Shown: piece after piece, positions 33,134 through 41,122 of the stretch
Numbering within the stretch: the stretch's first letter is position 1
Layout: each line of letters opens with the position of its first letter
Assembly (NCBI GenBank): GCA_028713955.1
Contig: JAQTNJ010000004.1
Span: 1-41,297 of the forward strand
Length of the DNA stretch: 41,297 bases
Direction: 5' to 3'
From: Syntrophorhabdaceae bacterium
GTDB lineage: Bacteria > Desulfobacterota > Syntrophorhabdia > Syntrophorhabdales > Syntrophorhabdaceae
Notes under the pieces: model-generated
Database searches by the model: none
Seen by the model: only the letters and a program-made list of their open reading frames with translations
Told to the model about the DNA's origin: nothing
Translations under genes and position numbers: made by a program

Positions 33134-34297
33134 ATGACAAAATACACTGACTTGCGTGGTAAGGCCCTTTTGTTTCTCCTGTGCCTCTGGTTTTTGTGGT
33201 TTATCAACTTTAATATCCGGATGGTCTTCTCGCCGATCTTGCCGATCGTGGAGGATGAGTTTATTGTGAACCACGCCCAGGCAAGCGGCATCTTTTTATT
33301 TCTGTCTATTGGGTATAGTATTGCGGTCATTATCGCAGGGTTCTTTTCAGGGACCTTCGGCTACAAAAAGTCTATTATCTTTTCGCTGTTGCTTTTGGGT
33401 CTGATCTCTTTCGCGATTCCTTTCGTTCGTACATTTTGGCTGCTCTATGTTTCCGCTTTTTTCATCGGTCTTTTCGTTGGTTTTTATATCCCTTCGGTCA
33501 TTCCGCTGATGACCGAGTATTATTCAGAGAACAACTGGGGCAAGGTGATCGCTATTCATGATACCGGTGCATCGATAGCCATATTCGCTGTCCCTTTTAT
33601 TGTCCTTTTTCTTCTCCGGTTCTTTTCATGGCGCGGTATCTTTATAGTGTTTGGATTCATTTTCCTGGCCTCCGCTCTTGTTTTCTCATTTATGTGCAGC
33701 GAGGTAAAGCTTAATAATCCCCCGAAGACAGTATTCAGGGATCTTGTTAAAATGCGGTCCCTCTGGCTTATGGCAATACTTTGCATTTTTGGCGCGGGAG
33801 CGAACCTGGGCATTTACTCTATCACTCCGTTATACCTCGCAAAGGAGCTCGGATTAGGGTTCGGTTATGCAAATACGATATTAGGCATATCAAGGCTGGG
33901 AGCCATTGGTGTGGCCATCTCCTGCGGTTTTCTGATCGACAGGTTCAACCTGCGAATAGTCATGTTCCTTGTTCTGCTCATTACAGGTATCCTGACTGTT
34001 CTTATGGGGATGGCCTCTGCCGGATTCATAGGGATCGTCCTTTTTCTCCAGGCATTTTGCGTAACGGCTTTTTTCCCCGTTTTCCTTGTAGCGATAGCAA
34101 AAACCTTCAGCCGTGAAATGCGAAGCCTGGCTACAGGCGTTATCCTGGCCTTGAGCATGGTCTCCGGAGGGGGACTGATCCCCTACCTTCTCGGTCTCGC
34201 AGGAGACCTGCACAGCTTCGGGCTGGGCATTACCATCCTTGGAATATTTGTGGCCCTATCCAGCCTGCTGGTCTTTCATATGAAAGATCTTGAATAG
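33134..34297 (+). CDS. major facilitator superfamily transporter
   Basis: This 387-residue MFS permease has about 12 hydrophobic helices. The N-terminal segment IRMVFSPILPIVEDEF resembles the opening of nitrate/nitrite and organic-anion porters of this superfamily. Motif A is weak (GTFGYKKSI at about 74), and the C-terminal equivalent is GFLIDRFNLRI. AAGGA is 4 bases before the ATG, a short spacing. It is a separate unit behind the IS4 element, and its relation to the catabolic operons is uncertain. The substrate is unknown. Confidence 0.8.
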   Translation: MTKYTDLRGKALLFLLCLWFLWFINFNIRMVFSPILPIVEDEFIVNHAQASGIFLFLSIGYSIAVIIAGFFSGTFGYKKSIIFSLLLLGLISFAIPFVRTFWLLYVSAFFIGLFVGFYIPSVIPLMTEYYSENNWGKVIAIHDTGASIAIFAVPFIVLFLLRFFSWRGIFIVFGFIFLASALVFSFMCSEVKLNNPPKTVFRDLVKMRSLWLMAILCIFGAGANLGIYSITPLYLAKELGLGFGYANTILGISRLGAIGVAISCGFLIDRFNLRIVMFLVLLITGILTVLMGMASAGFIGIVLFLQAFCVTAFFPVFLVAIAKTFSREMRSLATGVILALSMVSGGGLIPYLLGLAGDLHSFGLGITILGIFVALSSLLVFHMKDLE

Positions 34298-34351
34298 CTT
34301 CCATCCATATACGCATATACCCTTCCACGCATCTACGATTCTCCAGTGCAG

Positions 34352-34380
34352 TTGATAAAGCACGTATGGTATGATACAAA
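34352..34380 (+). promoter_or_regulatory. possible sigma70 promoter of selA
   Basis: TTGATA and TACAAA are separated by 17 bases, with a predicted start about 15 bases before the ribosome site AAGGGGTGATGAG of selA. Each box deviates from consensus, so this is a weak prediction. Confidence 0.3.
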
Positions 34381-34401
34381 TACGTTAAGGGGTGATGAGC
34401 T

Positions 34402-35796
34402 ATGACGAACGAGCTTTTGAGAAAGATTCCGAAGGTCGATGACGTCCTGAAACATAAGGACTGGAAAAGGCTTGTCCGGGAATATTCTGAAGACATAGCC
34501 AAAGAGGCGCTGAGGGAATGCCTTGATGAGCTAAGGCTCAATATCAAGGAAGGAAAGGCAGCTTCTGTACCACCGGTCAGTGATATCGTCGGCGCCGCGC
34601 AGAAGAGGGTAGCGCTCATTACCGCTCCCCGGCTGAAGCGGGTCATCAACGGAACAGGCGTTATCATCCACACAAACCTCGGCAGGTCCCTGCTTGCCCA
34701 AAAGGCCATCGATGCCATTGTGAATGCGGCATCGTACTATACAAACCTCGAATATGACCTGAAGAAGGGTGCGCGGGGAGACCGCCACGAACACTGCACC
34801 TTTGTCCTGAGACGGCTTACCGGCGCTGAAAGCACCCTTGTCGTGAATAACAATGCCGGCGCTGTGTTCCTTACACTGAATACACTTGCGGATGGGAAAG
34901 AGGTTATCATCTCAAGGGGTGAACTCGTTGAAATAGGCGGCTCATTCAGGATCCCTGATGTGATGAAAAAGAGTGGAGCCATCCTGAGAGAGGTAGGTAC
35001 AACCAACAGGACATACATTGAAGATTATGAACGTGCCATCACTGAGGATACGGGCCTTCTCATGAAGGTCCATACAAGCAATTTCCGGATCAGGGGCTTT
35101 ACGCACGAGGTAAGCGTGGAAGAACTCACGGCCCTTGGCAGAAGGCATAATATCCCCACGTACTATGATGCGGGGAGCGGGCTTTTCTACCCCATCGGCG
35201 ACGGGGATGGACTCGATGAGCCGTTGGTAAAGCAGGAGCTTCTCAAGGGACTTGATGTCCTCTCTTTCAGCGGCGACAAACTTCTCGGGGCTCCCCAGGC
35301 AGGGATCATCCTCGGGGAGAAGCAGTGCATCGATATGATGAGAAAGAATCCCATGACAAGGGCCTTGAGACCCGATAGGTTCACCCTCGCAGGGCTGGAA
35401 AGCACGTTGCTCCTCTATCTCGACATGGAGACTGCGCGACAGGAAATACCCACCCTTTCGATGATCTTCCAGGACAGCAGACTACTCAAACGGAGGACGC
35501 AGAGGGTCGCTGCGGTGATCAGGAGAAGGTGCGACGACCTGTCTGTGTCTGTTATTGCCGTACAGTCCGAAGTCGGCGGCGGAAGTCTCCCTGATGTAGT
35601 GATCCCCTCTTTTGCCGTCTCGCTTCAACCGGGGACAATGAGTGTCGAGCACTTCGAAGACAAACTGCGCAGCCTCAATGTTCCTGTTATCGGGAGGATC
35701 GAAAGAGACCGCCTTATCCTTGATATGAGAACCATCCTCAAAGACGACGAACCTTTCCTCGTCTCCGGGATCGAGACTGTCCTCAGGGATGAGTAA
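34402..35796 (+). CDS. selA: L-seryl-tRNA(Sec) selenium transferase
   Basis: This 464-residue PLP enzyme converts seryl-tRNA(Sec) to selenocysteinyl-tRNA(Sec) using selenophosphate. The family signature VINGTGVIIHTNLGRSLL occurs at about residue 77, and the PLP-binding lysine is Lys293 in SFSGDKLLGAPQAGIILG. The length is normal for SelA. A clear ribosome site precedes the ATG. Its presence means the organism reads UGA as selenocysteine in some proteins, typical of formate dehydrogenase and hydrogenase users. selB, which often follows, is not in the window; the next gene overlaps the selA stop and encodes a pseudouridine synthase. Confidence 0.95.
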   Translation: MTNELLRKIPKVDDVLKHKDWKRLVREYSEDIAKEALRECLDELRLNIKEGKAASVPPVSDIVGAAQKRVALITAPRLKRVINGTGVIIHTNLGRSLLAQKAIDAIVNAASYYTNLEYDLKKGARGDRHEHCTFVLRRLTGAESTLVVNNNAGAVFLTLNTLADGKEVIISRGELVEIGGSFRIPDVMKKSGAILREVGTTNRTYIEDYERAITEDTGLLMKVHTSNFRIRGFTHEVSVEELTALGRRHNIPTYYDAGSGLFYPIGDGDGLDEPLVKQELLKGLDVLSFSGDKLLGAPQAGIILGEKQCIDMMRKNPMTRALRPDRFTLAGLESTLLLYLDMETARQEIPTLSMIFQDSRLLKRRTQRVAAVIRRRCDDLSVSVIAVQSEVGGGSLPDVVIPSFAVSLQPGTMSVEHFEDKLRSLNVPVIGRIERDRLILDMRTILKDDEPFLVSGIETVLRDE

Positions 35797-36853
35797 TACA
35801 TTCCACATCACGTGCGAAGAAGACGGCGCGCGCCTCGATGTCCTTCTCTCCGAAAGACTTTCTCTGACAAGAACGAAGGTGAAAGACATGATCGAGGGGG
35901 GTCATATCCGTATTGCCGGGAAATCCCCGAAACCCTCACTGAAGGTCAAACGTCTTATGGAGATCGAGGGCGAGATACCCCAGGAAGAACCTCTGACACT
36001 TGTGGCCCAGGCAATTCCCCTGGATATCCTTTATGAAGATGAGTACATGCTCGCCATTAACAAGCCTTCCGACATGGTCGTCCATCCTTCCCTGGGGCAT
36101 AAAGAAGGGACACTGGTGAATGCCGTGCTGGCGTATCTTGGGCGGAGAGCTGAGAGCGGAGAGCTGAGAGCGGAGAGCGGAGAGCAGAGGGCAGAGGGCA
36201 GAGGGACGAGGGACGGGGAATGTGGAGCGAAGGCAGAGGGACGAGGGACGAGGGACGAGCAAGGCAAGACCACGCCGAACACCGAACGCCGAACACCGAA
36301 CGCCGAACCGGCAGGTTCGGCAATGCGTCCCGGTATCGTCCACAGGCTCGATAAGGGTACCACAGGGGTCATCATCATTGCGAAAGATAGAAAGACTCAG
36401 GAGATGCTTTCAAGCCTTTTCAAGGAACGGAGCGTCAGGAAGGTCTACAGGGCAATCGTTGAGGGTATTCCCAAAGAAAACGAATGGAACGTCGAAGGAA
36501 ACATCGGCAGGCACCCCGTGGAGCGGAAAAAGATGGCTGTTCTTAAAGAGAAAGGACGATCATCTCTTACAGGATTCAAGGTACTGGAAAAGCTGGACGG
36601 GTTTGCCTATGTCGAGGCATACCCGAAGACAGGCAGGACGCACCAGATAAGGGTACACCTCGCGTACTCAGGGCACCCCATAGTCGGCGATGCATTGTAT
36701 GGAAAAAGGGCAAAAAGGTTAGCAGGAAGGCCCCTCCTCCATGCCTGCACAATTGAATTTGTACACCCCGTCAGGAAGGAACCTGTCTCGATTGAAGCGC
36801 CGGTGCCGGAGGATATGGTGGAATTTATAAGAACAGTAGGCAGTAGGGAGTGA
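35789..36853 (+). CDS. RluD-like ribosomal large-subunit pseudouridine synthase with low-complexity insertion
   Basis: This 354-residue enzyme of the RluA/RluD family has an S4 RNA-binding domain at about 8-65 (ARLDVLLSERLSLTRTKVKD) and a catalytic domain with Asp188 in HRLDKGTTGVIIIAKD. Further family marks are LAYSGHPIVGDALYG and KTGRTHQIRVHLA. The ATG overlaps the selA stop by 8 bases. Between the two conserved parts an in-frame stretch (about residues 118-174) is encoded by tandem degenerate repeats at 36141-36310, adding roughly 50 residues compared with usual members. The last residues (TVGSRE) also fall in a repeat-like GTAGGCAGTAGGGAG. The insertion should form a flexible charged loop; the enzyme is probably still active because all catalytic motifs are intact. 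Confidence 0.9.
   Translation: MSNTFHITCEEDGARLDVLLSERLSLTRTKVKDMIEGGHIRIAGKSPKPSLKVKRLMEIEGEIPQEEPLTLVAQAIPLDILYEDEYMLAINKPSDMVVHPSLGHKEGTLVNAVLAYLGRRAESGELRAESGEQRAEGRGTRDGECGAKAEGRGTRDEQGKTTPNTERRTPNAEPAGSAMRPGIVHRLDKGTTGVIIIAKDRKTQEMLSSLFKERSVRKVYRAIVEGIPKENEWNVEGNIGRHPVERKKMAVLKEKGRSSLTGFKVLEKLDGFAYVEAYPKTGRTHQIRVHLAYSGHPIVGDALYGKRAKRLAGRPLLHACTIEFVHPVRKEPVSIEAPVPEDMVEFIRTVGSRE
36141..36310 (+). repeat. degenerate tandem repeats inside the pseudouridine synthase gene
   Basis: Three blocks follow each other: units of GAGAGCTGA/GAGAGCGGA, then units of GGCAGAGGGACGAGGGACG, then units of GAACACCGAACGCC. Each is repeated two to five times with small changes. The reading frame stays open throughout. 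Similar low-complexity blocks occur in three nearby intergenic regions. Confidence 0.8.
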
Positions 36854-36857
36854 AGAT

Positions 36858-36927
36858 CAGGTTAAGGCTAAGGTTAAGAAAAAGGGTAAAAAATCTTAAC
36901 CTGTTTTTTATGCTTAACCTTAACCTG
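36858..36927 (+). repeat. AGGTTAAG-type inverted repeats with terminator-like end
   Basis: CAGGTTAAG (36858-36866) can pair with CTTAACCTG (36895-36903), which is followed by six T's, a terminator-like arrangement for the pseudouridine synthase gene. A further CTTAACCTTAACCTG at 36913-36927 can also pair with the same left arm. The copies are variants of one AGGTTAAG unit. Confidence 0.55.
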
Positions 36928-36964
36928 CATTTTTATTGCTGATAGCCGGCAATAAAGGATCAAC

Positions 36965-37675
36965 ATGAACTTTGAGCTTGCGTATAAAGGCGACTGGTCA
37001 TATTACTGCATCCCGGAGCTTGAGACGACAGGTATTTTACACGGTTTTTTCACCAGGGCATCTCCATCGCTTGAACCTTATGGGAAAGACGGAAAGACAT
37101 TTCTCGATGCCTTTGCATTACAGCGTTTTGTTATAATGAATCAGGAACACGGCGATACGATTCACGTAATCCGGGACGGAGAGAAAGCCGTTAACGGCGA
37201 CGGCATCATCATCATTGAAAAAAATGTTGCGGGGATTATCAAGACTGCCGATTGTCTCCCCGTCATTATTGCTGCTCCTGGGTTGCCGATGGCCGGCATA
37301 GTCCACGCAGGCTGGCGTGGCACTGCCAGGAAGATAACCCTGAAGGCAGTACAAAAAATGGTAGAACTCGGCGCAGCAAGAGAAAGTCTCGTTGTCCTTA
37401 TGGGTCCCGCTGTCGGTTCATGCTGTTACGAGGTTAAAGAAGATGTATATAACATATTCAATAAAGAGGGGTTCCCGGACAGAGTTTTTCGTAAGGCCGG
37501 CGGTACTACCTACCTTGATATGAGGGAGGCAAACAGGGAACTTTTGCGCCAGGAAGGCGTAATAAAGATATATGATGTCAACCTTTGCACGTATTGCAGC
37601 AATGGGCTCTTTGCCTCATACAGGCGTGGCGAACGGAGCAGCAGGCAGATAAACTTTGTTTCTCTCAGGGGATAA
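36965..37675 (+). CDS. pgeF: PgeF/YfiH-family (multicopper polyphenol oxidase/laccase domain) protein
   Basis: The 236-residue protein matches the DUF152/YfiH family. Members have been linked to purine nucleoside phosphorylase/adenosine deaminase activity and peptidoglycan-precursor editing. The zinc ligands of the family are visible: His in MNQEHGDTIHVI (about 60), Cys in TADCLPVI (about 97) and His in AGIVHAGWRGTARK (about 114). GPAVGSCCYEV and CTYCSNGLFASYRR are typical as well. No export signal is seen, so it is cytoplasmic. It is transcribed alone or with the kinase gene behind it, separated by a repeat-rich 127-base gap. Confidence 0.88.
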   Translation: MNFELAYKGDWSYYCIPELETTGILHGFFTRASPSLEPYGKDGKTFLDAFALQRFVIMNQEHGDTIHVIRDGEKAVNGDGIIIIEKNVAGIIKTADCLPVIIAAPGLPMAGIVHAGWRGTARKITLKAVQKMVELGAARESLVVLMGPAVGSCCYEVKEDVYNIFNKEGFPDRVFRKAGGTTYLDMREANRELLRQEGVIKIYDVNLCTYCSNGLFASYRRGERSSRQINFVSLRG

Positions 37676-37685
37676 GGTATAATAA

Positions 37686-37800
37686 CCATAGCAAAATACA
37701 GTAGGCACTGGAGGTCTTTACTGCATACTCCATAGTATTCCATAGTGCTCACTGATTTACTTGCTGTAAGCTGTCAGCTGAAAGCTGCGAGCTGGGTTTG
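37686..37800. repeat. low-complexity intergenic repeat with AGCTG units
   Basis: The gap between the pgeF-like and kinase genes contains CAGTAGGCACTGG- and TACTGCATACTCC-like pieces, then GCTGTAAGCTGTCAGCTGAA with further AGCTG units up to 37796. These are the same kinds of degenerate unit that occur inside the pseudouridine synthase gene and at its 3' end (GTAGGCAGTAGGGAG). No gene is seen here. Confidence 0.5.
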
Positions 37801-37802
37801 AT

Positions 37803-39932
37803 ATGAAATACAGAAAAGAACTTTTTATCACATTACTCATATTTCTCACCCTCGGTTTTCTTGTCTATCTCGAGACACAACTCCCTTTCTTTACAAAATT
37901 CCTCCCCGTCGGGGAGAACAAACTTGTCATCATTTTTCTGAACATCAATCTTTTGCTGATCCTCCTCTTCCTCTTCCTGATTACGAGGACGGTGATCAAG
38001 GCCTATATCGAGAAAAAGCGGGGCATCTGGGGATCCGGGCTCAAGCAGAAGCTTACCTCAACGCTGCTCTTTATCTCTATCGTGCCGTCCTTCACACTTT
38101 TTATCCTTGCCACCGGTTTTTTCTATATCAGTATGGATAAATGGTTCAGCCAAAAGATAGAAGATACTATAGAAAATGCCCTTAACCTCACACAATTCCA
38201 TTATGAAGATATTTTTAACCGGTATGAAAAGATCGGCGCATCACTGGCAGGGGAGATAAGAAAAAAGAAACTGCTAAACGATGAAACGGCATTGAGCACA
38301 TATATCAACAGGAGCGCCAGGACGTACTTTCTCGATTACCTGTCTGTCCACAAGGTATCAGGAGGTATCATCAGGGTCAGGGACAACCTCAAAGAGGACT
38401 TTGACGAACGGCTGTCGAAGAAGATCAAGGCGGCGATCCATGGCAATATCATACGGGAGATCATCCCCATCGAGGAGGGGGAGCTGGTCATTACCGGCAC
38501 AAAGGTCCTCGATGATTCCGGAAATATGCGCGCGCTTTTGTTCGTCGGCGACACCATCAAGGTCCACGGAACGCAACGGATCAAGGAGATTGCCACAACC
38601 TACAAGGAATTTAAAGAATCGCGGGCCTACAAAAAGGTCCTCAAGTACAGCTTTATCATCCCGCTGTTTCTGATCACCATGATAACGATCTTTTTTTCCA
38701 TGTGGGTAGGGATAAAGATGGCTGCCGAGATCACTATCCCCATTGAACGCATGAAGGAGGGCGCATCGATCATCGCGAAAGGCAAGTTTGACATAAACCT
38801 CGAAGAGCGGGGCAAGGACGAGATAGGCACCCTTGTGAGGGCCTTTAACAGCATGGCCAGAGAGCTCCAGATAACGAAAGATGAGATAGAGGAGAAGCGA
38901 AGGTACATAGAGGTCATCCTCGACAATGTTGCAACGGGCATTATCTCTACGGACACACGGGGGAATATCCTTCTTCTTAACAGGGCGGCAAGGGCGATAC
39001 TGGGCATCGAGAGGGATCAATGGGTTGGAACACCGCTCAAGGATATCCTCGGTGATGATTTCAGAGATCTCATGAAGTCCTTTCTGAAAGAGGTCAGGAG
39101 GGCAGACAGCGGGAGCATCACAAAAGAGGTGCGGCTCAACCTCAGGAAGGATGTAACCTACATCAGGGCTTCGTTAACGGTTTTGAAAGATGAAGCGAGG
39201 AAGGCCGAAGGATTCATCATCGCCTTTGATGATATCACCCATATTGTGCGGGCGGAAAAGCTTGCCACCTGGAGGGAGATCGCGAGGAAACTGACCCATG
39301 AGATCAAAAATCCATTGACGCCGATCATCCTTTCTGCCGAGAGGATCAGAAGAAAGTTGCTGGCGCAGTTCACGGGTGAAGAAAAAGAGGTCCTCGATGA
39401 AACGACATCGGTTATTATACGGTCCGTGGATGATATCAAAGGGATCGTGAACGAGCTTACCAAACTGACCCACACCTCACAGACAAAGACGTTGGAGGAT
39501 CTGAATACTATCGTGGAGGAGACCATCGGTCTTTATAGACACCTCTACCAGAATGTTACTTTTCAGTATGAGAACGAAGGGATACCTCCTTTAAGGGTAG
39601 ACAGGGACGGGATCAAGAGGGCGCTCATCAATCTCATCACCAATTCGGTGAAGGCGATCGATAACAGTCAGGGCACAATCAGCATTCAAACGAGATACTC
39701 CGAGGAGAAAAGCGCGGGTATTATAGAGATCACCGATACCGGGAAGGGGGTTCCCGACGAGGACAAAGAGAAGATCTTTGACCCCTATTTTACCAAGGAC
39801 AAGGAAGGTCAGGGTCTTGGCCTGGCGATAGTCCATTCGATCATACTTGAGCACCACGGGAAGATCCGGGTAGAAGACAATACCCCCAGGGGGACGAGAT
39901 TCGTCATAGAACTTCCGATCATAGAAACGTAG
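37803..39932 (+). CDS. NtrY-like membrane sensor histidine kinase
   Basis: This is a 709-residue sensor kinase. Three membrane helices lie in the first about 110 residues, a large extracytoplasmic sensor region covers about 112-285, and a fourth helix is at about 285-308. HAMP follows at about 308-362 (ITIPIERMKEGASIIAKGKF), PAS at about 370-480 (ILDNVATGIISTDTRGNILL), HisKA with phosphorylated His499 in KLTHEIKNPLTPI, and HATPase with N box NLITNSVKAID, TDTGKGVPDEDKEKIFDPYF and GQGLGLAIVHSI. This is the NtrY architecture of nitrogen or redox sensing. No NtrX-type response regulator gene lies next to it in the window, so its partner is elsewhere. The start codon has no strong ribosome site (GAGCTGGGTTTGAT). 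Confidence 0.88.
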   Translation: MKYRKELFITLLIFLTLGFLVYLETQLPFFTKFLPVGENKLVIIFLNINLLLILLFLFLITRTVIKAYIEKKRGIWGSGLKQKLTSTLLFISIVPSFTLFILATGFFYISMDKWFSQKIEDTIENALNLTQFHYEDIFNRYEKIGASLAGEIRKKKLLNDETALSTYINRSARTYFLDYLSVHKVSGGIIRVRDNLKEDFDERLSKKIKAAIHGNIIREIIPIEEGELVITGTKVLDDSGNMRALLFVGDTIKVHGTQRIKEIATTYKEFKESRAYKKVLKYSFIIPLFLITMITIFFSMWVGIKMAAEITIPIERMKEGASIIAKGKFDINLEERGKDEIGTLVRAFNSMARELQITKDEIEEKRRYIEVILDNVATGIISTDTRGNILLLNRAARAILGIERDQWVGTPLKDILGDDFRDLMKSFLKEVRRADSGSITKEVRLNLRKDVTYIRASLTVLKDEARKAEGFIIAFDDITHIVRAEKLATWREIARKLTHEIKNPLTPIILSAERIRRKLLAQFTGEEKEVLDETTSVIIRSVDDIKGIVNELTKLTHTSQTKTLEDLNTIVEETIGLYRHLYQNVTFQYENEGIPPLRVDRDGIKRALINLITNSVKAIDNSQGTISIQTRYSEEKSAGIIEITDTGKGVPDEDKEKIFDPYFTKDKEGQGLGLAIVHSIILEHHGKIRVEDNTPRGTRFVIELPIIET

Positions 39933-39940
39933 TTCATATA

Positions 39941-40100
39941 AATACCCAATCACCAATAACCAAGCTCCAATTAATCACCAATATCCAAAATTCAATAACC
40001 AAACAAGAACTTCCCGGTATTGTTTCCCGTTTGGGTATTCGGTCATTGGTTATTGGGTATTAATTGGTGATTGATGTTTGGTTATTGGTGATTGGGTATT
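39941..40100. repeat. 160-bp inverted-repeat region with perfect 23-bp arms
   Basis: The outer arms (39941-39963 and 40078-40100) are perfect complements, built from AATACCCAAT, CACCAATAAC and CAA units. The interior repeats variants of the same CCAAT/ATTGG units on both sides. The transcript could fold into a long hairpin between the kinase gene and smpB. It may act as a bidirectional terminator, but there is no U-run. It is one of several low-complexity repeat families in this part of the window. Confidence 0.82.
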
Positions 40101-40121
40101 GTCGGTGCCTTAAGTGTGCCC

Positions 40122-40150
40122 TTTAAATTAAGGCATTTCTGTGTTATACT
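40122..40150 (+). promoter_or_regulatory. sigma70 promoter of smpB
   Basis: The boxes TTTAAA and TATACT are 17 bases apart. The predicted start of transcription, 6-7 bases after the -10 box, falls at 40156-40157, the A of the smpB start codon. There is no Shine-Dalgarno sequence, so the smpB message may be leaderless. Confidence 0.5.
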
Positions 40151-40156
40151 GTTGAC

Positions 40157-40603
40157 ATGAAAGTGATTTGTGCGAACAAGAAGGCATACCACGATTACCA
40201 CATCGAGGAAAAGTTTGAGGCCGGTATCGTGCTGACAGGGACTGAGGTCAAGGCGCTCCGTGAGGGCAAAGCAAACCTGAAGGATAGCTATGCACGAGTC
40301 AAGGATGGTGAGGTCTTTCTTGTCAATGCCCATATAAGCCCGTACTCCTGCGGGAACATCTATAACCATGACCCGAAACGGACACGGAAACTTCTCATGC
40401 ACGGCAGGGAGATAGACAGGCTTGTAGGAAAGGTGAAGGAAAGGGGTTTCACACTGGTGCCGCTGTCACTGTACTTCAATAAACGCAACATGGCAAAGAT
40501 GGAGATCGCGCTTGCAAAAGGCAAGACCCTCTACGATAAGAGGGAAAGTATCAGGAAAAAAGATGAAAAAAGGTTAACGGAACGCGAGGGAAGGTTGAAG
40601 TGA
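40157..40603 (+). CDS. smpB: SsrA-binding protein SmpB
   Basis: This 148-residue protein binds tmRNA and delivers it to stalled ribosomes for trans-translation. Typical segments are [40 protein letters not shown], and the basic tail region [20 protein letters not shown] that follows [10 protein letters not shown]. The start at 40157 is fixed by the conserved N-terminus; no ribosome site is present upstream. Its stop is only 7 bases from the mature 5' end of tmRNA, its partner. Confidence 0.96.
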   Translation: MKVICANKKAYHDYHIEEKFEAGIVLTGTEVKALREGKANLKDSYARVKDGEVFLVNAHISPYSCGNIYNHDPKRTRKLLMHGREIDRLVGKVKERGFTLVPLSLYFNKRNMAKMEIALAKGKTLYDKRESIRKKDEKRLTEREGRLK

Positions 40604-40610
40604 AATATAT

Positions 40611-40962
40611 GGGGGCGACAGGTTTCGACAGGGATGTAAGGGTCAAAGAGGCATGCCGGGTTACTGCTTACCCGTACCCAAGCGGAACTAAACATAACTG
40701 CAGACTCTCACGAGTACGCACTAGCCGCTTAGCGCGGCTACATCATCCGGACTTTCTTTCTGCTTTAAGTCCGGAATGGTGTCATACAAGCAGGATAGTC
40801 TCCCTGAACGCCTGTACAGGTAGGCGAAAACTTGCAGGCTGGGATGATGGAAAACCTGTCAGAGGGTGCTTCGTCATCCGAGATAAATACACTGACTAAG
40901 CATGTAGTCTCTCTGATTGCCTTCTTCTTTGGACGCGGGTTCGATTCCCGCCGCCTCCACCA
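40611..40962 (+). ncRNA. ssrA: transfer-messenger RNA (tmRNA)
   Basis: This 352-base tmRNA starts with GGGGGCGACAGGTTTCGACA, the tRNA-like 5' part, and ends with the T-arm GGGTTCGATTCCCG and encoded CCA. The acceptor stem GGGGGCG / CGCCTCC pairs over seven base pairs with one G-U. The tag frame at 40700-40732 reads ADSHEYALAA followed by TAG, with the usual ALAA degradation tail. The region 40733-40780 and later contains pseudoknot-type stems such as CCGGACTTTC / TAAGTCCGG. It is probably processed from a transcript shared with smpB, because only 7 bases separate the two. Confidence 0.96.
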
Positions 40963-41122
40963 TAACTTCTTGGTCCTTTCCGTTGACAGGTTGAGGGCAT
41001 TCAAATAGTTTTTCAAGATACCGCGACGCCGCGCCTATTGCCGAGTTAGGAGCCCATGGGGGCCTTGAGTTGTCACCACCGGTTGACTCACCCCCGCAAT
41101 TCTGATAACCTTATAGGTCTAC

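Noticed and set aside
36141-36310. CRISPR-like array in the repeat block of the pseudouridine synthase
   Set aside because: Units are short, contiguous and degenerate with no spacers; no cas genes are present. I saw no CRISPR array in the window.
36031-36378. Minus-strand frames of 88-135 codons over the repeat block
   Set aside because: They come from the low-complexity repeats read backwards and have Ser/Pro/Leu repeats without start signals.
39941-40100. Inverted repeats before smpB as ends of a miniature transposable element
   Set aside because: The whole interior consists of the same repeating units and no target duplication is visible, so a simple repeat array is the better reading.
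40600-40899. 99-codon frame across the tmRNA region
   Set aside because: The tRNA-like ends, tag frame and pseudoknot stems identify tmRNA; the long frame is incidental.
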